Source of the DNA: Coptis chinensis
Taxonomy: Eukaryota > Streptophyta > Magnoliopsida > Ranunculales > Ranunculaceae
NCBI GenBank assembly: GCA_015680905.1
Contig: CM027385.1
Span: forward strand, 19,846,501-19,910,500
Length of the DNA: 64,000 bases
Reading direction: 5' to 3'
Shown here: piece by piece, positions 58,546 through 64,000 of the stretch
Layout of the letters: each line of letters starts with the position of its first letter
How positions within the stretch are numbered: the stretch's first letter is position 1
Program-made: the position numbers and the translations under genes
Notes under the pieces: model-generated
The model's database searches: none
What the model was told of the DNA's origin: nothing
What the model saw: only the letters and a program-made list of their open reading frames with translations

Positions 58546-58739
58546 ATAACTAGGGGTTAAGGAGACCCGAACGAGACGGTTTGGAGGGTAAATACAATGC
58601 GAGCTTGCATTGTGTTAGCCAATCGTCCCTGCGAACCAACCAGCTGGCTGTAGCTCAGTGGATTGGGAGGAATGTCATTGGCAAGGAGAAAGTTAGTGAC
58701 ATCAGCCTAAATTGTCTTCACGTTTTGTGGATACTCTAG
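58546..58739. other. Short stretch of unclear origin
   Basis: It adjoins the T-run, so on the minus strand it could be the 3' end of a small LINE- or SINE-like insertion. It holds TAGCTCAGTGG, like a tRNA A box, on the other strand but no B box follows. A pyrimidine-poor end with CTAG precedes the ORF at 58740. Confidence 0.25.
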
Positions 58740-59416
58740 ATGAGGGAGTATAACTTCTGTATCCTCAAGTTTATGATTACGATGATTAGAGGAGTTGGGA
58801 AGAGTATTGCACCTCTCCCTATTTTGATAACAAAGATCATGATGAGGTTGAAAGCGACTCCGAAGTCTGATCGGATTCGCCTGAAGAGGCACCAAAATCC
58901 TACTATCTATACGGAGTGTATCCAGAAGACGTAGAGGTTACCTGAAGAGAGGGTAGTTAAGAAGGATGATTCGGAGGATGAGGAGGATACAACATGTTTT
59001 GATGTCGATGCCTTGGAGAGGTGTAGGTCTGATGCAGAACGCATGTCGGTGCTTCATCGTGGCATGCGTTCTCTTAACATTATTTGTGGAGATCTCCGGA
59101 CTCGACAAGCTGCCATCCATCGTAACTATGAGACTCGCAACCAGCGCAAGGATGAGCGTTGGGAGGAGATGAAGGCCGAGATGGAAGCTCATCAAAAGTT
59201 CCAAACAGATATGCTTGAACACTACCCACCCCATGTAGGGGGGTTCTTCTTCTGAGGAGGCGTTTGTGAGGCACGAGCGTTGTCGCCGCAGGATGAAAGA
59301 CCCTGGCCCATCTGGAGCCCAGGAGTCATCTCCTTCTCATATGTCATCCACTACCAGTAGCGCGTTGTTTAGGGATCTTATGAGTAGATGTTGTTTTGTA
59401 TTTGTTTTTATTTAGT
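58740..59416 (+). pseudogene. C-terminal piece of a second cassette-type ORF
   Basis: The frame from ATG 58740 reads ILKFMITMIRGVGKSIA, then after a TAG at 58932 DDSEDEEDTTCFDVDALER and a charged, helix-forming stretch AIHRNYETRNQRKDERWEEM. A one-base shift near 59235 leads on to SSEEAFVRHERCRRRMKDPG and ends near 59416. The style (conserved hydrophobic helix, acidic linker, coiled-coil-like tail) is that of the env-position protein of Athila/Calypso-like elements. It precedes the better cassette of element C. Confidence 0.45.
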
Positions 59417-59850
59417 TGAATGTTAATTTTTGAATTCCGTAGTTAAATTTGAATTGAGTAGTTAAATGTTGTTTGAATTTCAAATTTAATATAATGTGGT
59501 TCTTTTCAAATTGTGCATTGTTCTTATTGTTAATCCCATCTTCCCGAATTGTTTGGGGGTGGAATTATTTATTATGGCATGATTTTTATAGGAACCTCAA
59601 TTTTAGAAGATGTTTTGGAGTGATTGTTGGGAATATTGCCGATACTAGCAGGCTATGAATAGATATGGTGGTAGGATGAAATCTAAAAGAGTCTAGAAGT
59701 TACTATTCTAAATTAAGTATAAAAGATATTACGGTTGTTTTAGAATCAAGAATATGGGCTGTTTCCGTTTTCGGTTTTGGAAATTTTTTGTTTCTGGCAA
59801 TTGCCTTAAAACTTTTTGGAAACTTCCCGATTCATTTTGGAAACCCAAAA

Positions 59851-59864
59851 CCTATATAAACTTC
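59851..59864 (+). promoter_or_regulatory. Cassette TATA box (element C)
   Basis: CCTATATAAACTTC, followed about 20-30 bp later by TCTCTACACAAAACTC, a plausible start site. Same sequence in element B at 40497-40510. Confidence 0.55.
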
Positions 59865-60223
59865 ATTCATTCTCTACACAAAACTCACATCTCTCACTTT
59901 TATCTCTCACCTTTCATTCCCAAGTTTTTCTTCTTTTTTCTTCTCACTTCAGCACTCAAGCATCTCGGAGCGCGCCTGCGCCTCAGTGGAGTGCCACCCG
60001 CGCCCAAATCACTGTAAGTCCAGTTTTCTATTGAGTGCGACTGCGCCCTCCCAAGACCAAACTTGAGCGACCTTCAAAAAAAACATCAGACGTAAAATTT
60101 CTTCGAGAGCCAAGCGCTTTCAATGGATTTCTCCGGCGCTTTACCACCGTAAACACGAAAAATTCCGATTTTTCATGGGTTATTCCAGGATCGGTTGTAG
60201 CTGTTCTAGAGAGTAGTTTTGTG

Positions 60224-61144
60224 ATGACATCTCCTAAAGTCATACAGGAAAAATCTTTCGAAGACTTGTTGGGAAGCGAGTCTTATGGACATTGGTTCCG
60301 CAACAGGATCTTGCAGTTAGGATGGCGACATCTACTGGTAAGTGATGACGACTCGTATTCACCACAGCTTACTGAATATTTTTACAATAATGTTAGTTTC
60401 TATTGTAACTAGGATGGAGAACAAGAATTCTTCGTCGTGGTTGATGACACGCCACTAGAATTCAATAAGTATTTGGTAGCGTTAGTTTCCGGATTTCCCT
60501 TGCCTGACCCTACGCACACGTGGGGATATATGACCGATAATGCATACCTCTATGACTATACATACTTTCATGAGTATTATGGGGGAGGGGTGTTTCGTGT
60601 AATGGATCACGGGCGATATAGTATAGCCCTTGGTAGCCTATCCCTGAATGTAGGCACAACCATGTTATTCATTATGGTGAATATTTTAGGGGAGTGGTAG
60701 TTTACTTCTACAAGTAGCATCGCTGGTGACATCTTTCTTGCTTTAGCTGAGGGACGTCGCCGCTATGACATTCTCCGAGTATTAGTGTCTAGTCTTAAGA
60801 AAGCTCAAGGCATGAGGCATAAATATCTTCTTATGCCTGTTTTGGTTTGCCGCATCATGCGTGCTTGTTTACCTGTATTCTGTACCCAGTTCACGGATTG
60901 GAAAACAGTTGAAGTCATGAGACCCACCAATTGGGTGGTTCATTCATTATGAGTTATGACTTGGTCAGGATGGCAGGTGCAGCCTTATTTGGTTGCCCCT
61001 TACACCCCATCAGACATAGTAACACTCGATAGGTTAGCACAAGTTGATGACACACGACGGCAGGCTTGGCAAGTTATCATGGCATGGCAGGATGCGAAGG
61101 AACCTCACCTCTTTGGAGAGGAAGATGAGGAGGATAATGCTTAG
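60224..61144 (+). pseudogene. Cassette ORF of element C (env-position plant transposon protein)
   Basis: A single frame of about 306 codons runs from ATG 60224 to TAG 61142-61144 with in-frame stops at 60410, 60698 and 60949 but no frameshift. The start is supported by the matching ATG in B. It reads KSFEDLLGSESYGHWFRNRI, then DGEQEFFVVVDDTPLEFNKY, then ALAEGRRRYDILRVLVSSLK and HKYLLMPVLVCRIMR, ending with an acidic GEEDEEDNA. It resembles uncharacterised plant transposon proteins at the env position of Athila-type elements. All three stops could come from CAG or CGA by one C-to-T. No signal peptide or clear membrane span is seen. Confidence 0.6.
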
Positions 61145-61297
61145 AAACGGGAGTTAAGGTAAGTTTTTAATGTCAGTTAGTGTCTGCTTATGTCCCAAAC
61201 AATTTGATTCTTGTTAACCCTATAATGGGTGGAACTCATATAGAGTTACGTCTGTTTTTCTTTTTCTATATTAGTATCTTTTGACCTTGTTTTGCAG

Positions 61298-62298
61298 ATG
61301 TTCCAGAATTTCACGTGTTTCCATGGTGTTTCTCTATCCTATTTTTTAAAATACTTTGAGGACAAAGCATGATTCTTGTTTGGGGGGGTGGGGTGGGGGG
61401 GGGAATAGAAACACGTGTAATTAAGGCATTTGTTAGGATATAGATATGTACAGTATGCACTTGTTTTCTAGTAAAAATTCAAAAATATAAATAAAAAAAA
61501 GTTTATGCTATACACTTAGGAATATTGGCATTATTTTCCTTCTCTATACTTTTGATAATCTAGAAGTCTCACGTAGCTTTTGCATTAGAATAGTTTTTAG
61601 AAACTTAGGTTAATATGTAGGTAATAATCTTTGTATCTCTCTATAAATATGTTACATGAGTATCTATGATTGTTGGCAGTAAGTTTCTGAAAAAAAAATA
61701 AAAAATAAACAAATAAAATAAAATAAAGAGTTAGAACTCCAAAAATAGAATCAAAGGAGTTAAAAGCCAAAGAAAAAGAAAAATATGGCTAAGGATGGAA
61801 ACAAAGTGTAGAAGTAAAAGTAAAGAACAAGGTTTTCTCTAGTTACATAACATGAAGACTCTATTATCTCAGACTTGTCCTTTTTGAATATCCATTTCCT
61901 TCTTTCTTAAACCATCTCCTAATCCCCACAACACCTAATAAAGACCTCTACCTCAATTAGGAATAGGTTAGTATGATAGTAAGTGGCAAATGTGTTTGAT
62001 CGACCCCGGCTTCCTTGTGTGTCATTGAGATTGTAAGGTAAAGTGTGCCCACTACACACTGGAGTAGAGAAACTTGAACGGAAAAATAAAAGTGGTTTTG
62101 GTCTTGACATTTATGTGAGGACCCACTTAAGGACGCTATTCCGAGTTTTCAGAAACAGACCAGCTAGTGCATTTCATAGTATTACTCATTATATATATGT
62201 TTATTCGTAGATGATTGATTATTATGCCTATATTAGTTTAGGTTTTGACTTAATTATTCTGTATTCATTGTTAGTGAGATGTATTGATAATTGGGAGC
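61298..62298 (+). other. 3' noncoding region of element C with G-run
   Basis: 61382-61403 is almost pure G (three runs of four or more G) at the right bracket of the cassette. The rest parallels B 41880-43220 but has lost the segment between about 61690 and 61730. No coding. Confidence 0.6.
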
Positions 62299-62523
62299 TG
62301 ATAGTAAAATGAATAGTTTACCTACGAAATGAACGATTAATTCAAAACGTAAGTAAACTAAAACTGTTATTTTAATCTCAATTATCAAAGCTTCTACTCT
62401 CGATGCGAATTGCACTAAGTGGAGTAGGAAGCTTTGATAATTGAGATTAAAAGATCAGTTTTAGTTTACTTATGTTTTGAATTAATCGTTCATTTCGTAG
62501 GTAAACTATTCATTTTACTATCA
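62299..62523. repeat. 225-bp inverted repeat of LTR U5 ends
   Basis: Left arm 62299-62400 and right arm 62423-62523 are reverse complements with about three substitutions and a one-base indel. The loop is about 22 bp. Both outer ends are the LTR end: TGATAGTAAAATG on the left and CATTTTACTATCA on the right, the right one followed by the PBS. Confidence 0.95.
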
Positions 62524-62525
62524 AA

Positions 62526-62541
62526 TGGCGCCGCTGCCATC
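62526..62541 (+). other. Primer binding site of element C2
   Basis: TGGCGCCGCTGCCATC, two bases after the LTR end, identical to that of A1. Confidence 0.65.
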
Positions 62542-63175
62542 TTAGTTGCACTTTAGCATTGTTTTCATAGTAGAAGTAGTCATTTTTAAGTCCCATTAAA
62601 CCCACCCACCCTTGTTTGTTTCATACTGTGGTTGCCCATTTCAGCTTTGACAAATTCGCGAAAAATACACCTGACGGCCTTCAAGGAGCGCGACCAGCTA
62701 AGTTACTGGAATTTCATCTACCATTGAGCGCCAGCGCTTCATACCAAGCGACCAGCCAAACATCGAACTCGACTTTTACATCGAGCGACTTCGCTTGACG
62801 GAGCGCCACCGCCTTTAGCTGAAATTTCCAGATTTCCACAGGTTTGATTCGAACTTCGAGTTGTCAAGTTTTTCAGTGTTCTAATCTCTTATATACACTG
62901 AACACGCGTACACAAGACGCTTATTCATAAGCGAAGCAAGGACGCTTATCGTATTCCTTTCTTCCATACCTCGTGATTTCCGGTTAGAGGTTTTCTACTA
63001 GTATATCGTAATTGTTTGGAGTGTTGCATGTTTAGTTAAGCTCAACTTAGTCTTGCATGAGATTAAGGTCCGGTCGAACAAAACAACAAACATAATTACA
63101 CGGCAACAAACAAGTCTATCTAGTACACCACCCACCTACACCTCTAGCTACTATCACACACACCATACCGACATA
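62542..63175 (+). other. 5' leader of element C2
   Basis: It matches A1 47493 onwards. A GC-rich block with GAGCGCGACC and GAGCGCCAGCGC phrases lies at 62685-62815, followed by CCACAGGTTTGATTC, a possible splice donor. Noncoding. Confidence 0.6.
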
Positions 63176-64000
63176 ATGGTGAAGAAAGAGAGACTCCCTC
63201 TCTCCGACTTTTACAAAGCCTCGAGCAATAGCCCTAAATCTTGCATCGCGTTCTAGCAGTATTGGGGATTTTGAATCCCCAAAACATATTTAATTTGTTA
63301 CCCGCTTTTCATGGGTTAGACCATGAAAACCTTATCGCATTACGCGTAGGATTGAACAAGTCCTTACAACATTCCATCATCCTACGGTAGGTGCGGAACA
63401 AATTAAACCGAGGGTATTCCCTTTCACATTAGCCGATAAGGCGGCGTCTTGGTTAACTCCCCAAGCGCCCTAATTCGTGGACTCGTGGGCTAAACTTGTT
63501 CATTTGTTTATGGAACATTTTACCCACCCCTAAAGACGGATGAGATGCTTTCCAAGATTCATTTTTTCCATTTAATCCTCATGAATCATTTTTCGAGGCA
63601 TGGAATCGTTTCACCGATCTCCTTATAGAGTGTCCACATCATAACTTAGCTAAAGACACGTTAGTTCGTTGCCTTTTCAAAGGTCTTCTACACCACCATA
63701 AAGAAGTCCTTGACATAATGAATGGGGTAGTTTCCTAAGTAAAAGGAGCCTCGGAGGCTTACAAATTTTTAGAAGACCAAACTAAACGGAATAATAATGG
63801 GGGTAGTGATGATATCCCCCCCCGCCTAGTTCTTCTTCAACAGTCAAGGCCGGTATGTTTGAGAAGAAAACCGATCCGTAACTTAAAAATTTACTCAATC
63901 TCTAACTAAAAAGTAGAGGCTATTTCGCTCAACAAAAGCCTATCCCCGTCATGAATGTAAACTCCAACCCATGTAATTTCTGTTTGAGTCCAGAGCACTC
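63176..64000 (+). pseudogene. gag of element C2 (continues beyond window)
   Basis: The ATG at 63176 opens MVKKERLPLSDFYKASSNSP. Then, with frame changes, come a conserved stretch matching B (GDFESP-like residues), the capsid core KAASWLTPQAP near 63440 and FMEHFTHP-like residues near 63510, and a segment matching B 37330-37400. Stops and shifts are frequent. It is cut by the window edge. Confidence 0.65.

Larger units (their letters stand above)
59563..61377 (+). other. PPT-bracketed ORF cassette of element C
   Basis: The brackets are GTTTGGGGGTGG at 59551-59562 and a G-rich block from 61378. The cassette contains a TATA box CCTATATAAACTTC (59851-59864), a CT-rich leader, a GC-rich block (59965-60075), the ORF 60224-61144 and an intron 61159-61297 (GTAAG...TTTTGCAG). 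Confidence 0.75.
58740..62298 (+). mobile_element. Athila-like element C, 3' internal fragment
   Basis: From about 59430 to 62298 it parallels B 40040-43220, including the cassette and the noncoding region after it. The left limit is unclear. The right end is the insertion of C2 at 62299, shortly before where the polypurine tract and 3' LTR of C should come; these are not in the window. Confidence 0.7.
62299..64000 (+). mobile_element. Athila-like element C2, 5' end with palindromic truncated LTR
   Basis: The element begins with a 225-bp palindrome built from the last ~100 bp of the family LTR, followed by PBS, GC-rich leader and gag. No U3 or R of a normal LTR is present. The 3' end is outside the window. 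It interrupts element C near its 3' end. Confidence 0.7.

Noticed and set aside
58630-58655. TAGCTCAGTGG, like a tRNA A box or the start of a SINE
   Set aside because: No B box follows at the right distance and no cloverleaf can be drawn; the nearby poly(A) lies on the opposite strand.
1-64000. CRISPR arrays, operons, bacterial ribosome binding sites, rRNA genes
   Set aside because: None is present; the repeats are LTRs and tandem arrays without CRISPR-type spacers, and the genes have introns and plant retroelement domains.

Overview
The window is plant nuclear DNA made almost entirely of nested transposable elements, as in pericentromeric or intergenic heterochromatin of a flowering plant, probably a eudicot; I cannot name the species. 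The evidence is dual-RNase H Tat-lineage Ty3/gypsy elements, Athila-like Ty3/gypsy elements with a TGATAA...TTATCA LTR, and a plant-type L1 LINE with a terminal RNase H domain. I see no intact cellular gene. The only cellular coding sequence I recognise is a broken, intron-containing fragment resembling the replication-licensing factor CDT1 (about 14.1-14.9 kb).

Layout. 1-7568: 3' half of a decayed Tat-lineage element on + (RT, RNase H, second RNase H, integrase, a 60-bp tandem array, an intron-containing antisense ORF, 3' LTR). It sits inside element A (7579-13769), the 3' part of an Athila-like element with gag and protease but no RT, ending in a 1.4-kb LTR. 13768-14941: unique-looking DNA with a CACTA-like terminus and the CDT1-like fragment, interrupted by an L1 LINE on - (14942-21428, 15-bp target duplication with one mismatch). 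21958-57394: a Tat/Ogre-like element O on -, 35.4 kb end to end with a perfect CCATC target duplication. O is itself split by three insertions: T2 (25299-30583, -), B (34419-44531, +, target duplication GTAGC) and A1 (45815-54202, +, GGTGG). 57400-58530 is flanking DNA. 58740-62298 is an Athila-like fragment, C, and 62299-64000 is the start of another copy, C2, whose 5' LTR is replaced by a 225-bp palindrome of the LTR's 3' end.

The most interesting system is the Athila-like family A, A1, B, C, C2. Where their coding regions are visible, members carry gag and/or protease remnants and no RT or integrase, so they look non-autonomous. Between the protease region and the 3' LTR they have several polypurine-tract-like blocks (GTTTGGGGGTGG). 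One pair brackets a cassette that in B and C holds a TATA box, a GC-rich leader, an ORF of about 300 codons and a 138/139-bp GT-AG intron. In A the cassette is cut down to 418 bp, and in A1 it is missing exactly, with one fused block left at the junction. All coordinates and alignments were made by eye.
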